From Hymenobacter gelipurpurascens (GTDB lineage Bacteria > Bacteroidota > Bacteroidia > Cytophagales > Hymenobacteraceae): 64,000 bases of DNA. Made by a program: the position numbers and the translations under genes. Below the pieces are notes generated by a model. It did no database searches and was not told where the DNA came from. It saw only the letters and a list, made by a program, of their open reading frames with translations. Position 1 is the first letter of the stretch. Every line of letters begins with the position of its first letter. The stretch lies in the NCBI RefSeq assembly GCF_900187375.1, contig NZ_FYEW01000001.1, positions 1,178,001 through 1,242,000 of the forward strand. Reading direction: 5' to 3'. Of this stretch, positions 34,501-42,855 are shown in pieces.

Positions 34501-34610
34501 GCAGGCGCCGGCCGCGACTGATTACGTGGAGCACGTGCTTCAGTAGGCCGGGGCTCGTTGGTGCGGCCAGGGGCCGCGCTGGGTTGTTGCTTGTAGGTAT
34601 TTTTAGCCAT
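31599..34610 (-). CDS. ftsK: DNA translocase FtsK/SpoIIIE
   Basis: A 1003-residue septal DNA pump from ATG 34610 (MAKNTYKQQPS); an ATG at 34631 gives seven extra residues and is less likely. Residues ~1-80 are Pro/Ala/Arg-rich. Four membrane helices follow (~80-245). Then comes a ~230-residue acidic, Ala/Pro-rich linker. The motor domain begins near residue 510 with the Walker A GATGQGKSVGLN and Walker B VLVIDELADLMM, plus the RPSVNVITGIIKAN loop. The last ~65 residues are the winged-helix gamma domain (LLQRRLKLGYNRAGRLIDQLEHAGIVG), which reads DNA polarity sequences and activates XerD. Confidence 0.97.
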   Translation of the reverse strand: MAKNTYKQQPSAAPGRTNEPRPTEARAPRNQSRPAPAPEPVREARRNEPKGAPAPKPPRKPIKLPSFQLGGLFGFVRDRRFQLFLGFFFLLSSIYLTIAFLSFLFTGHADQSVVETVSTTPVKEAGQETGNWLGLIGALFAQALIYKGFGIAAFAVVPIVFFLGYKIVFRRAGVSFSYVLSLSLFTMLWLSVLLGYVVLTIQSPDADPTLAHRLDFLCGGIGYETGLWLDSLIGWGTVLLLAFILISFVVFFFNVTTLNLNLRRSEEEDDDELATETSQNAFGRNGQNGNYAATTAAGVLDDEPEVEDENPLGITLKRVGPLAPKPVQPVMEEEEEEAYEPEPVRTGPVVAGGPAFPVAAPLAAASATVAAGGLGAAGAAVSTVTMPLTVAAAATAAPSAPAASGPSFSFETPAAEAAPAPPALVSSVPTPLSLSDLVDDGTPLPPPTPVVAAPAPSAALSGLSFEVEDTTSHELDPSAGPDMAVIAEEEEEAEVMPTGEYDPTLDLPRYQYPTLELLNDYGVAKAQVSKEELEANKDRIVETLGHYGINIASIKATIGPTVTLYEIVPDAGVRISKIKSLEDDIALSLAALGIRIIAPIPGKGTIGIEVPNTKKEMVSIRSVFNTDKFINTEMDLPIAFGRTITNEVFVVDLAKMPHLLMAGATGQGKSVGLNVILASLIYKRHPSQLKFVLVDPKKVELSIFNKIERHFLAKLPDTEEPIITDTKKVVNTLNSLCMEMDKRYDLLKDAGCRNLKEYNRKFVERRLNPKKGHRYMPFIVLVIDELADLMMTAGKEVETPIARLAQLARAIGIHLIVATQRPSVNVITGIIKANFPCRISFKVTSKIDSRTILDAGGADQLVGQGDMLISQGSDMIRVQCAFIDTPEVDRLCDFVGEQQGYPDAYHLPEVVGESGGGNGDLEDMDPGNRDAMFEEAARVIVTHQQGSTSLLQRRLKLGYNRAGRLIDQLEHAGIVGPFEGSKAREVLIPDEYSLEQLLNSLPK

Positions 34611-34910
34611 TCTAATGCACCAAAGCACCAAATCTAGGCAATTGCCATGAGTTATAGTTAGTGCCGAGGCTGACTAACTGAGTAACTGAGGAATAAGCCT
34701 AAAATAGGTTTATGGCTATGAATTATGTAGTTCTTCCGCGGCCCATCTGCCGGGCAATGCTTTGCGAAGAGCTGTACTGCTGTGCTTACCCGTACTCTCT
34801 AGGCCACTATGCTCCGCCTAACGCCTAAACTCACGGGCAACGTATTGTCAGCTGGGCACAAAAGGGCATTTTACCTGACGCTCCGCTCCTCCCCTATCTG
34901 CCTGACTGGG

Positions 34911-35813
34911 CTAGCTGCGCGGATGGAACTCCGTGATAACCTGGCGCAGGTAGTCCCTGTCGAGGTGGGTGTAGATTTCGGTGGTCGTGATGCTCTCATG
35001 GCCCAGCATTTCCTGCACGGCGCGTAAGTCGGCGCCGCCCTCAATGAGATGGGTAGCAAAGCTGTGCCGGAAAGTGTGGGGGCTAATGCTCTTTCGAATG
35101 CCGGCCAGCTCGGCAGCGGCTTTGATGACCGTAAACACCGTGATGCGGGAAAGCTTGGTGCCGCGTTTGTTCAGGAATACTACGTCCTCGTTGCCGGGCT
35201 TGATATCGAGGTGGGCCCGGATGCCCTGCAGGTAGAAGCCCAGGTGCTTCAGCGCGTCGCGGCCGATGGGCACGAGGCGCTCCTTGTTGCCCTTGCCCGT
35301 CACGCGCACGAAACCCTGGTCGGCGTAGAGGTTGGAGAGGCGCAGTTCCGTCAGCTCGCTCACGCGCAACCCGGAGCTGTAGAGCACCTCCAGAATGGCG
35401 CGGTTGCGGGTGCCTTCGGGCGTACTTAGGTCAATGGCGCTGAGGAGCTGTTCTATTTCGGGGTAGCTGAGCGTATCGGGGAGCTTGCGGCCGGTTTTGG
35501 GCGCTTCCAACGTGTCGGTGGGGTCCAGCGTCAGCATATCTTCCATAATCAGGAAGTTATAGAAAGCCTTTATGCCGGAAAGCGTGCGCGCCTGCGAGGT
35601 AGCCGACATACCCAGGCCACCCAGCCACGTCAGGAAGTCGCGCAAAATGCGGGTAGTCACCTGCTGCGGTGAGGCCGGCAGCTTTTCCAGCTCCAGGTAC
35701 TGCCGCAGCTTGCCAATATCGCGCACGTATGCCTCTACGGAGTTGCCGGAAAGTGATTTTTCGAGTTGGAGGTATCCCTCAAACTGTTTGATGGCAACGG
35801 ACCAGGTAGACAT
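34911..35813 (-). CDS. xerD: tyrosine recombinase XerD
   Basis: A 300-residue recombinase from ATG 35813 (MSTWSVAIKQFEGYL). The N-terminal SAM-like core-binding domain spans ~1-100. The catalytic domain shows SSGLRVSEL (first Arg), GKGNKERLVP (Lys loop), HTFRHSFATHL (His-x-x-Arg), LGHESITTTEIYTH (second His and the nucleophilic Tyr). The full-length single-copy protein next to ftsK fits chromosome dimer resolution rather than an integron or phage integrase. The 300-bp gap to ftsK (34611-34910) contains no gene I can support. Confidence 0.95.
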   Translation of the reverse strand: MSTWSVAIKQFEGYLQLEKSLSGNSVEAYVRDIGKLRQYLELEKLPASPQQVTTRILRDFLTWLGGLGMSATSQARTLSGIKAFYNFLIMEDMLTLDPTDTLEAPKTGRKLPDTLSYPEIEQLLSAIDLSTPEGTRNRAILEVLYSSGLRVSELTELRLSNLYADQGFVRVTGKGNKERLVPIGRDALKHLGFYLQGIRAHLDIKPGNEDVVFLNKRGTKLSRITVFTVIKAAAELAGIRKSISPHTFRHSFATHLIEGGADLRAVQEMLGHESITTTEIYTHLDRDYLRQVITEFHPRS

Positions 35814-36033
35814 GAGCGCGCAGAATAGGTAGCCCGGTAAAGGTAGTAGTCGGCACACTCTATTCTCGCTTCGGCCAGCCCGCTACTGGTGTGCTGCCCC
35901 GCTTTTTCTGGTTTCTAGGCCAGTCTCTTCCGTACAAAGCTCCTTTGCTGGCTTTGCATACTATATATGCCGGCCTCAATCTTTACCTTTCCAACTTCCC
36001 TGACACCCGCTGCCTTAGCGCCTCCCCTTCTAT

Positions 36034-36483
36034 ATGCAAATCCTGCTGCTCAACGGTCCTAACTTAAACCTTCTAGGCCGGCGCGAGCCCGGCGTTTACG
36101 GCACCCGCTCATTCGAGGACTTTTTGCCGGAGCTGAAGGAAGCTTTTCCGCAGTTTGATTTGGTTTATTTCCAGAGCAACCACGAGGGCGAACTCCTGGA
36201 TAAGCTGCACGAAGTGGGCTTCACGTATCACGGCATCGTGTTCAATGCCGGCGGCTACACGCACACCAGCGTGGCCCTCGCCGATGCCATTGCCGCCATT
36301 GGCACGCCCGTGGTGGAAGTTCACCTGAGCAATCTGCACGCCCGCGAAGAATTCCGTCAGAAAAGCCTGATTGGCAAGAATTGTGTTGGCAGCATCAGCG
36401 GCTTCAAACTAGATAGCTACCGCCTGGCACTCCATTATTTCGACGGACTTCGGCCCAAACGCGTAGGCTTTAAGGTATCGTAG
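36034..36483 (+). CDS. aroQ: type II 3-dehydroquinate dehydratase
   Basis: A 149-residue enzyme of the shikimate pathway that dehydrates 3-dehydroquinate. It starts MQILLLNGPNLNLLGRRE with the GPNLN loop and catalytic-lid Arg and Tyr in REPGVYG. It has the NHEGELLDKLHE helix, the active-site FNAGGYTHTSVALADAI, and the EVHLSNLHAREEFR loop with the catalytic His. A typical dodecameric type II enzyme. It is divergent from xerD, an arrangement common in Bacteroidota. Confidence 0.97.
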   Translation: MQILLLNGPNLNLLGRREPGVYGTRSFEDFLPELKEAFPQFDLVYFQSNHEGELLDKLHEVGFTYHGIVFNAGGYTHTSVALADAIAAIGTPVVEVHLSNLHAREEFRQKSLIGKNCVGSISGFKLDSYRLALHYFDGLRPKRVGFKVS

Positions 36484-36598
36484 CGGCGTTGGGAGAGAGT
36501 GGAAAATTGAGCGTAAAAGTGGCCTAGCCCGCACAAAATTCGGACTGACGGCCGTTAACTACTCTTTTCTCCTGTTATCTCCCCAGCACCGCGCTGCC

Positions 36599-36606
36599 TA
36601 CCTTTG
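36599..36606 (+). promoter_or_regulatory. -7 element (TACCTTTG) of the class V aminotransferase gene
   Basis: TACCTTTG 33 bp before the start codon at 36639, matching TAnnTTTG. Confidence 0.6.
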
Positions 36607-36638
36607 TCCTTCCGCCTTCCTCTAGCCTTTCCTTACCT

Positions 36639-37706
36639 ATGTATACATTCAATCCCGGCCCTTCGCAGGTGTACCCAATGGTGCGCCAATACCTTCAGGA
36701 TGCGTTTGATGAAGGGTGGCTTTCGGCCCAGCACCGCGGCGAGCGGTTTGTGCAGCTCATGCGCCAGACCATCGTCGAGATGAAAAATAAGCTCAACATT
36801 CCGCAGGACTATACCATTTTCTTCATGAGCTCGGCCACCGAGTGCTGGGAGGTGCTGGCCCAAAGCCTCACGCCCAACAAGAGCCTGCACCTCTACAACG
36901 GGGCGTTTGGCGAAAAGTGGTTTGAGTATGCCAAGGCCCTGCGCCCCGCCAGCACAGGCATCAAGTTTGGCCTTGATGAAGTGCCTGACGCCAGCAAGCT
37001 CACTGGCCTAGACGAGACAACGGACCTGGTTTGCATCACGCAAAACGAAACCAGCAACGCTACACAGTTGCGCGATGGCGTGATTCTGAACATTTATAAC
37101 CGCCTGCCCGGCAACACGCTGCTCGCGGTGGATGCTACTTCCTCCTTGGCCGGTGTGCAGATGAAGTACATCAAAGCCGACATCTGGTACGCCTCTGTGC
37201 AGAAGTGCTTCGGGTTGCCAGCGGGCCTCTCCGTGATGCTGCTTTCGCCGAGGGCCGTGGAGCGCTTCCGCAAAATCAATGAGCGCAGCCACTACAATTC
37301 GCTCACGGCGCAGTACGAGAAGATGCTCAATTTCCAGACCACGCACACGCCCAACGTGCTGGGAATTTATCTCTTGAGCCGCACCATCCACGACCGGCCG
37401 CACATCAAGGTGACGCACCAGCATTTGCAGGACCGCGCCACCAAGCTCTACGACTACTTCGACCAGGCCACGCAGCTCAAGCCGCTGGTCCAGAATCCCG
37501 AAACCCGCTCGACCACCGTAATAGGCCTACAAGGCCCTGCCCCGCTTATCGATGAGGTGAAGCGCCGGGCTCTTGCTCAGGGCCTGCAGCTCGGCAGCGG
37601 CTACGGCAATTGGAAACCCACCACGCTCCGCATTGCCAACTTCCCTGCTATTCCGGACGCCGCTTTCGAGCAGTTAGTCCAGTTCTTCGCCAAAGAATTC
37701 GCCTAA
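36639..37706 (+). CDS. class V aminotransferase (phosphoserine transaminase-like)
   Basis: A 355-residue fold-type I PLP enzyme. The N-terminus FNPGPSQVYPMVRQYLQDAF has the FxPGPs signature of SerC and alanine-glyoxylate transaminases. The PLP Lys is in ADIWYASVQKCFGLPAGLS, and ETSNATQLRDG with VDATSSLAG provides the Asp that holds the pyridine ring. It may make phosphoserine or act as a serine/glyoxylate transaminase. SerC-like length but sequence outside the classic HNFSAGP group, so I leave the symbol blank. Confidence 0.85.
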   Translation: MYTFNPGPSQVYPMVRQYLQDAFDEGWLSAQHRGERFVQLMRQTIVEMKNKLNIPQDYTIFFMSSATECWEVLAQSLTPNKSLHLYNGAFGEKWFEYAKALRPASTGIKFGLDEVPDASKLTGLDETTDLVCITQNETSNATQLRDGVILNIYNRLPGNTLLAVDATSSLAGVQMKYIKADIWYASVQKCFGLPAGLSVMLLSPRAVERFRKINERSHYNSLTAQYEKMLNFQTTHTPNVLGIYLLSRTIHDRPHIKVTHQHLQDRATKLYDYFDQATQLKPLVQNPETRSTTVIGLQGPAPLIDEVKRRALAQGLQLGSGYGNWKPTTLRIANFPAIPDAAFEQLVQFFAKEFA

Positions 37707-37709
37707 GCG

Positions 37710-37811
37710 GTGAAATAGTGAACTGGTGGGTTGCCTGTTCCACTGGCCTAGACCGCGCCGTGTAGGCCAATCGAACAGGCAACTCACCAGTTCACCATCT
37801 CACTATTTCAC
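37710..37811. repeat. intergenic inverted repeat with 8-nt-phased TTCAC units (copy A)
   Basis: Outer arms 37710-37721 and 37800-37811 (GTGAAATAGTGA and complement) and inner arms 37721-37740 and 37773-37792 (20 bp, one G-U) pair around a loop carrying TGGCCTAG and TAGGCCA. The right side reads as 8-nt units of the form TTCACCAN up to the MarC start. Same design as 56904-57030 and 57980-58171. Confidence 0.75.
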
Positions 37812-37820
37812 TATTTGCCT

Positions 37821-38381
37821 ATGTTCAGCCTCAAGGAAATAGCGTCCGTTACGCTCACCCTGTTTGCCATCATTGATATTCTGGGCTCTATCCCCATAAT
37901 CATTCAGATTCGGCAGCGCGAAGGCAAGATTAAATCGGAGCAGGCTACGCTGGTAGCGGGTGTTCTGATGATAACCTTCCTGTTTCTAGGCCAGAGCATT
38001 CTGTCGTTGTTTGGGGTTGATTTTCAGTCGTTTGCTTTAGCTGGCGCCGTAATCATTTTCCTGATTGGGATGGAAATGATTCTGGGTGTGGAGCTATTTC
38101 GGCACAATCCACTGGCTTCTACCGGCTCTATTGTGCCGCTGGCGTTTCCCATCATTGTGGGCGCCGGCACCATGACGACGCTGCTCTCATTGCGGGCGGC
38201 CTACCAGCTGCCCAATATTCTGGCGGGTATCCTGGTAAACCTGGTATTTGTGTATCTGGTCCTGAAAAGCAGCGCCTGGATTGAGCGCAAGCTGGGCAAA
38301 GCCGGCGAAGACATTTTGCGCCGCGTGTTCGGCGTAATTCTGCTGGCCATTGCCATCAAGCTGTTTAAATCGAATTTCTGA
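37821..38381 (+). CDS. MarC-family integral membrane protein
   Basis: A 186-residue protein from ATG 37821 with six hydrophobic helices. It has the MarC (UPF0056) features FAIIDILGSIPIIIQI, GAVIIFLIGMEMILG and PLAFPIIVGAGTMTTLL, ending FGVILLAIAIKLF. The family is widespread; the older link to multiple antibiotic resistance was not supported, and its substrate is unknown. The gene is single and immediately follows inverted-repeat element A. Confidence 0.92.
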   Translation: MFSLKEIASVTLTLFAIIDILGSIPIIIQIRQREGKIKSEQATLVAGVLMITFLFLGQSILSLFGVDFQSFALAGAVIIFLIGMEMILGVELFRHNPLASTGSIVPLAFPIIVGAGTMTTLLSLRAAYQLPNILAGILVNLVFVYLVLKSSAWIERKLGKAGEDILRRVFGVILLAIAIKLFKSNF

Positions 38382-38403
38382 CTTCGCTAAACGTCTTGCT
38401 GGA

Positions 38404-38437
38404 GCCTCTTGCGCAATGGAATGTTGGCGTAAGAGGC
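38404..38437 (+). terminator. hairpin after the MarC gene
   Basis: 11-base arms GCCTCTTGCGC (38404-38414) and GCGTAAGAGGC (38427-38437), one mismatch, 12-nt loop. The T-tract is weak. Confidence 0.6.
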
Positions 38438-38474
38438 CAACCAACATGACGCTTTAGGTATTCTCTTTCTTTCC

Positions 38475-38933
38475 TTGATTTACTTATTTACCGATGGCTC
38501 CTCGCGGGGCAACCCGGGTCCTGGCGGCTACGGCGCTATTTTGCGCTTCGGCCAGCACGAAAAAGAGCTAACCCAGGGCTTCCGCCTGACCACTAATAAC
38601 CGTATGGAGCTGCTGGCCATCATCGTAGGCCTGGAAGCTATCAACCGCCCAGAGTTGCCCATCACCGTCGTCACCGACTCTAAATACGTGGTGGACTCCG
38701 TAGAAAAGAAGTGGGTTTTCGGCTGGCTCAACAAGCCCGACTTCGGCAAAAAAGCCAATGAGGACTTGTGGCGCCGCTTCGTGAAAGTGTACAAACAGCG
38801 TACGGTGCAGTTCCGCTGGGTGCGCGGCCACAACGGCCACCCGGAAAATGAGCGTTGCGACCAACTCGCTGTACGCAGCGCCCTAAACGGCCCCCTGCTG
38901 ATTGATGAAGGTTATGAAAGCTTATGTAGCTAA
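38475..38933 (+). CDS. rnhA: ribonuclease HI
   Basis: A 152-residue RNase H1 that cuts RNA in RNA-DNA hybrids. The start is a TTG (residues MIYLFTDGSSRGNPGPGGY), which is where homologues begin. The four catalytic acids are visible: Asp in FTDGSSRGNPG, Glu in NRMELLAIIVGLEAI, Asp in VVTDSKYVVDSV, and Asp in NERCDQLAV. It has the basic protrusion KKWVFGWLNKPDFGKKANEDLW. The 3' end overlaps the acyltransferase start by ~20-29 bases. Confidence 0.95.
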   Translation: MIYLFTDGSSRGNPGPGGYGAILRFGQHEKELTQGFRLTTNNRMELLAIIVGLEAINRPELPITVVTDSKYVVDSVEKKWVFGWLNKPDFGKKANEDLWRRFVKVYKQRTVQFRWVRGHNGHPENERCDQLAVRSALNGPLLIDEGYESLCS

Positions 38934-40032
38934 GGATCATTCATCTACTTTTTTGCCTGCCCTGACAGGCATGCGTGCCTTAGCAGCCTTATTAATCTTT
39001 ATTGCTCATTATCCTCCTGTATTATCGGCCCCCAATCCGTTACTGGAACGAGCAATTGATGTAGTGACGGCAGAGCTGCACATTGGCGTATCTATATTTT
39101 TTACACTGAGTGGTTATCTGCTCAGCCGACGTTATTTCAGCACCTTAGGGCGCCACAACGTTGGGGCATTTCTGTGGCGGCGGTTCGCCCGCATCTATCC
39201 GCTATATTTTCTGCTGTGCTCCATCAGCTTTCTGCGGGTATATGGGCGGCCGGGCTTCCCTGCCTCCAACTGGTGGCCAGAGTACTTACTTAATATCACG
39301 CTGCTGAAAGGGTTTTCGCAGCGCTGGTATCTTACTGGCATCCCCCCTGCCTGGTCGCTGGTGGTGGAGGAAAGCTTTTACTTGCTGTTGCCTGTTCTGG
39401 TGCTGCTGGCTCGTCGTTTTTCGCTGAAAGTATGGCTTGCAGTGCCCGTAATTCTGCTGGCCAGTGGCCTCCTGTTAAGTCTGGTTCTACGAGATACAGG
39501 CTGGATGGAATCCTACTTATTTGTGCTGCAGGCCACTTTTTTCGGAAGGGCTGGTGAATTTCTGATTGGAGCTGCCTTCGCGCAGATGTCGGCCACTCGC
39601 TTCCCGCATGCCACTAGCCTGGGGCTGGGTGGAATGCTGCTGGCCCTCGCCGCCCTCGTCGGAATACATGCCGGGTTTAATCTGTCCGTCAGCATTCATA
39701 TTCTGCCAGGCCTGCTCGTGAACAACTGGGTGCTGCCACTTGCAACGGGGCTCTTCCTGCACGGACTGGCAGCGCACCAAAGTGGCCTACGCACTTTTTT
39801 GAGTAGCAAGCCCCTGCTGGTTGCGGGCTACTGCTCTTATGCTTTTTATTTGCTTCACCTAAGCTTCTTCTCCGAGTTTGTGCTGGCCCGCTTGCATAGG
39901 CATGCACCGTCGTGGCCGCCAACACCTGTTCTATTCCTGCTGACGATGGGAGCCTCCCTAGGCCTCTATTACCTCGTGGAAAAACCCATGAGACTGTGGC
40001 TACTGCATCTGTTCCCTCTTTCCGGGCGCTGA
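38914..40032 (+). CDS. acyltransferase family 3 membrane protein
   Basis: A 372-residue (or 375 from ATG 38905) integral membrane O-acyltransferase of the OafA type, with about ten helices. Diagnostic features are FLPALTGMRALAALLIFIAHYP with the catalytic-type His, FFTLSGYLLSRRYF, RRFARIYPLYFLLC and WSLVVEESFYLLLPVL. It probably acetylates a surface polysaccharide or lipid. It overlaps the rnhA 3' end by 20 bases, so the two may be coupled. The DNA is more AT-rich than its neighbours, a possible sign of a different history. Confidence 0.92.
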   Translation: MKAYVAKDHSSTFLPALTGMRALAALLIFIAHYPPVLSAPNPLLERAIDVVTAELHIGVSIFFTLSGYLLSRRYFSTLGRHNVGAFLWRRFARIYPLYFLLCSISFLRVYGRPGFPASNWWPEYLLNITLLKGFSQRWYLTGIPPAWSLVVEESFYLLLPVLVLLARRFSLKVWLAVPVILLASGLLLSLVLRDTGWMESYLFVLQATFFGRAGEFLIGAAFAQMSATRFPHATSLGLGGMLLALAALVGIHAGFNLSVSIHILPGLLVNNWVLPLATGLFLHGLAAHQSGLRTFLSSKPLLVAGYCSYAFYLLHLSFFSEFVLARLHRHAPSWPPTPVLFLLTMGASLGLYYLVEKPMRLWLLHLFPLSGR

Positions 40033-40076
40033 GCATTACTCTCTTCTGCTGACATCGTCTTCCTCCTACGCTTCCA

Positions 40077-40799
40077 TTGGCAAACACCTACTTCCAGTTC
40101 AAACAGTTCCGCATAGAGCAAGGGCAGTGCGCCATGAAGGTGTGCACCGATGCCTGTGTGTTGGGTGCTGTAGCCGACATTGCCCAGGCACAGCGCATAC
40201 TCGATATAGGCACAGGCACTGGCCTACTGGCGCTCATGGCGGCACAGCGCAACCCCAAGGCTCAGATTGAAGCCGTAGAGCTGGATGAGGCCGCGGCCCA
40301 GCAGGCAACAGCCAACTTTAGCACCAGCCCCTGGCCTACGCGGCTGCGGGTGCACGCACAGTCGCTAGGCCAGTACGCCTCCACGCAGCCTGAAGCTTTC
40401 GACCATATTATCTGCAATCCGCCCTTTTTCCGGCATTCGCTTCGCTCGCCCGATGCACAGCGTACTACCGCCCGGCATACGGCTGAAGACTCGCTCACTT
40501 TCGCGGAGCTCACCGAGTTCTCCGCTCAGTTCCTGACTGGCCTAGGCCAGCTCACGGTGCTGCTGCCGCCCCCCGAAATGCAGCACTTGGAGCGTGAAGC
40601 CGCCCGCGTAGGCCTGTATCCCTGCGCCCGCCTGATAATGCGCCACCGTCCCGGCAGTAAGCCCTTGCGGCATATCACTACTTTCTCCCGCCAGCCTCAG
40701 GCCCCTACCACAACAGATTTGCCCCTGCATGAAGCTACGTCGGAAGCCTATTCAACTGAGTTCAGAGAACTATTGAGGCCTTTCTATCTAGCCTTATAA
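40077..40799 (+). CDS. tRNA1(Val) A37 N6-methyltransferase (TrmN6/YfiC family)
   Basis: A 240-residue methyltransferase that starts at TTG 40077 (MANTYFQFKQFRIEQG), where homologues align with FxFKQFxI. CAMKVCTDACVLGA is the family hallmark. The SAM site is ILDIGTGTGLLALMAAQRNP and the amino-methyl motif IV is HIICNPPFF (NPPF). It should methylate A37 of tRNA1-Val. The TTG start is unusual but no ATG precedes the conserved N-terminus. Confidence 0.92.
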   Translation: MANTYFQFKQFRIEQGQCAMKVCTDACVLGAVADIAQAQRILDIGTGTGLLALMAAQRNPKAQIEAVELDEAAAQQATANFSTSPWPTRLRVHAQSLGQYASTQPEAFDHIICNPPFFRHSLRSPDAQRTTARHTAEDSLTFAELTEFSAQFLTGLGQLTVLLPPPEMQHLEREAARVGLYPCARLIMRHRPGSKPLRHITTFSRQPQAPTTTDLPLHEATSEAYSTEFRELLRPFYLAL

Positions 40800-40909
40800 G
40801 GACTTCCGGTATTACTCTGTGCCAGAAAAACCCCGTTTTAATGTCTAACCCTGTTATCAAGGTCCTTCTCCGTTGCGAAGCGCGGTGGACTTAGCAGGAG
40901 CTAACAAGA

Positions 40910-40937
40910 AAGAGCCGCGCCAAATGGTGCGGCTCTT
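40910..40937. terminator. hairpin downstream of trmN6
   Basis: 9-bp stem AAGAGCCGC / GCGGCTCTT (40910-40918, 40929-40937). It lies 110 bp after the gene in a 455-bp gap (40800-41254). The rest of the gap (about 40955-41230) is AT-rich, lacks any TAGGCC motif, and holds no gene I can support. Confidence 0.6.
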
Positions 40938-41254
40938 ATGCAATAGATGGTGAGGGCAGAATTCCTAAAAAACAGAAAAGTGGTGCTCAGAATGTATCTG
41001 CAGTAAGCGTGATGCAAACAGAGAAATCATTCAGCAAACCCGGGTTTCTGTTATGAAAGTAAAAACATTATCCGAGAACACAACTCATATTGAGAATAAA
41101 CACCCTATTAAAATTCCATAATGGGAAACCAGTGTAGCTACAGTGGCACAGTGGCTCCAAATAAGCTAGTTTTCCTTGGCTAAGAGCGCAAAACCTCCCT
41201 GATTTTCATATTATATAGACTGCAATGCGCCAGCACGTCCGGAAGTGAGATTTG

Positions 41255-42628
41255 CTAACCTGCTAGCATGCTGCGAGTAGCCACCATTTCCTGCTCCTCG
41301 AACCGGATGCCGTAGTCAGACGCCAGCTCCGCCAAAATAGGCTCGTACAGGCTCTGGTGCGTTGGAATGACGACGCCACGTTGGACGAGCTGTCCGCTAA
41401 TCAGTCGGCGTACGGCCATGCCCAGGGGCAGGCCTACCGTTTTGGCCATAGCTGTGTGCGTAGAATCATCGCCGAGTACCACTAACGAAGACGTTCGCTG
41501 ATAGTGGGTTCCGTTTAGCTCGTATTCAAACAGATGCTGCATCACAATCATGTCGTGGTCGGTGGGTTCTAGCTGCCACTTCTCGGTGAGTAACCGCTCC
41601 AGCAGCTGGGCCGGGGTAGCATTGGGCAGTCCTACAGGCTTATCGGAGAACAGGCCCAGCCACACCAGCCGCTGCATTTCCGGCGAGTTGTAGGCCAGCT
41701 CCAGGTGCCGGGCGGTGAGCTCTGCAACTGACGAGCCGGGTTCGGGCACAGCTGGCAGATAAGAGCAAATCAGCTCTTTCCAGGTCATGGTGGCTGGGTT
41801 TCCGAGCGGTCCGGAATCGTCGGTTAGGCCCAGGCGCACCAGCGCCTGCCAGGCGGCGCAGTAGCCGGGGCGGCGCAAGGTACCCCGCAGAATAGTCGGA
41901 ATATTCTCGAGGCCGTAGGGTACGCGGTAACTCAGGGAGTCCCGGTTGGCATAGCCCTCGAACAGGCCATATCCGGGCACCCGCAACTCCTCGGCACGAG
42001 CAAACAGCTGCTGATAGGGAATAAAGCGCAGATTTCCCTCTTCGAGGTATTTGGCCGTTCCCTGGCCAGCCAGCACCACATTGCGTGGGTTCCAGGTGAA
42101 CTTGTATTTCCACGGATTTTCGCCCTCCGAGTCGGGAGCCATCAGGCCCCCACAGTACGATTTGAAGCTGCTGAGCTTGCCGCCCCGCTCCCGCACTTCG
42201 TCGATAACCTGCATGGCCGACATATGATCCAGGCCGGGGTCTAGGCCACATTCCATGAGGAGTGTAATGCCTGCCTGCTGGGCCTCGGCATCCAGCTCCC
42301 TAATGGCATCATTCACGTAGCTGGCCGTGGCCAGATGGCAGCCATTTCGCACGCACGCACGCGCTACCACCGCATGAAATAGGGCGGGCAGCATAGATAT
42401 CACCGTGTCGGCCTGTGCCACCAGTTCCTCCAGTTGCTCCTCGTTCTGGATATCAAAAGCGATGGCCCGGGCATACTCGGTGTGAGCAGCCAGCACGGGA
42501 GCCAGATGGGCCGGGTTTACATCAGCTATGGTTAGCTGCCAGCCCTCCTGAGGCGCATATCGCAGTAAATACTGAATCAGGGAAGATGCCGAACGGCCGG
42601 CGCCAAGCAATAACAGACGATGAGACAT
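41255..42628 (-). CDS. saccharopine dehydrogenase family protein
   Basis: A 457-residue protein from ATG 42628 (MSHRLLLLGAGRSASSLIQYLL); the frame upstream to 42760 has no coding features. The N-terminal Rossmann fold has GAGRSASS for NAD(P). TASYVNDAIRELDAEAQQAGITLLMECGLDPGLDHMSA is the conserved core of saccharopine reductase/dehydrogenase enzymes, and the C-terminal domain carries GLENIPTILRGTLRRPGYCAAW. In the alpha-aminoadipate pathway such enzymes join Lys and an oxo acid; in bacteria the role is often unclear (lysine or carboxyspermidine metabolism). I leave the substrate open. Confidence 0.88.
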   Translation of the reverse strand: MSHRLLLLGAGRSASSLIQYLLRYAPQEGWQLTIADVNPAHLAPVLAAHTEYARAIAFDIQNEEQLEELVAQADTVISMLPALFHAVVARACVRNGCHLATASYVNDAIRELDAEAQQAGITLLMECGLDPGLDHMSAMQVIDEVRERGGKLSSFKSYCGGLMAPDSEGENPWKYKFTWNPRNVVLAGQGTAKYLEEGNLRFIPYQQLFARAEELRVPGYGLFEGYANRDSLSYRVPYGLENIPTILRGTLRRPGYCAAWQALVRLGLTDDSGPLGNPATMTWKELICSYLPAVPEPGSSVAELTARHLELAYNSPEMQRLVWLGLFSDKPVGLPNATPAQLLERLLTEKWQLEPTDHDMIVMQHLFEYELNGTHYQRTSSLVVLGDDSTHTAMAKTVGLPLGMAVRRLISGQLVQRGVVIPTHQSLYEPILAELASDYGIRFEEQEMVATRSMLAG

Positions 42629-42855
42629 GGTAAAGAATGGGTGGGTGGCAGGTGGACAAGGAGCCAGAGTGAAGGTAAAATGGCCCCCAATAATCGGAAA
42701 AACCCCGTAACCAATCTTAAAAACCCCGATGCAAGTCCCGGACACTGTCTCACCTTGCATTTAACTACTGAAACCCGAAGAATTTGTGGTACATTCACCG
42801 CCCCTTTCCACACTCCGGGGCCGCTATTCGGTACCGGAAAGCTTTCAGCCTATCG

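Noticed and set aside
34693..34713. Imperfect inverted repeat ATAAGCCTA / TAGGTTTAT next to ftsK-xerD as a possible dif site
   Set aside because: The arm spacing (3 bp) and sequence do not fit the 11-6-11 Xer site, and a terminus location cannot be shown from here.
37710..37811. Riboswitch before MarC
   Set aside because: The structure is a simple repeat-built inverted repeat shared with unrelated genes (rsgA, dehydrogenase), not an aptamer-like fold.
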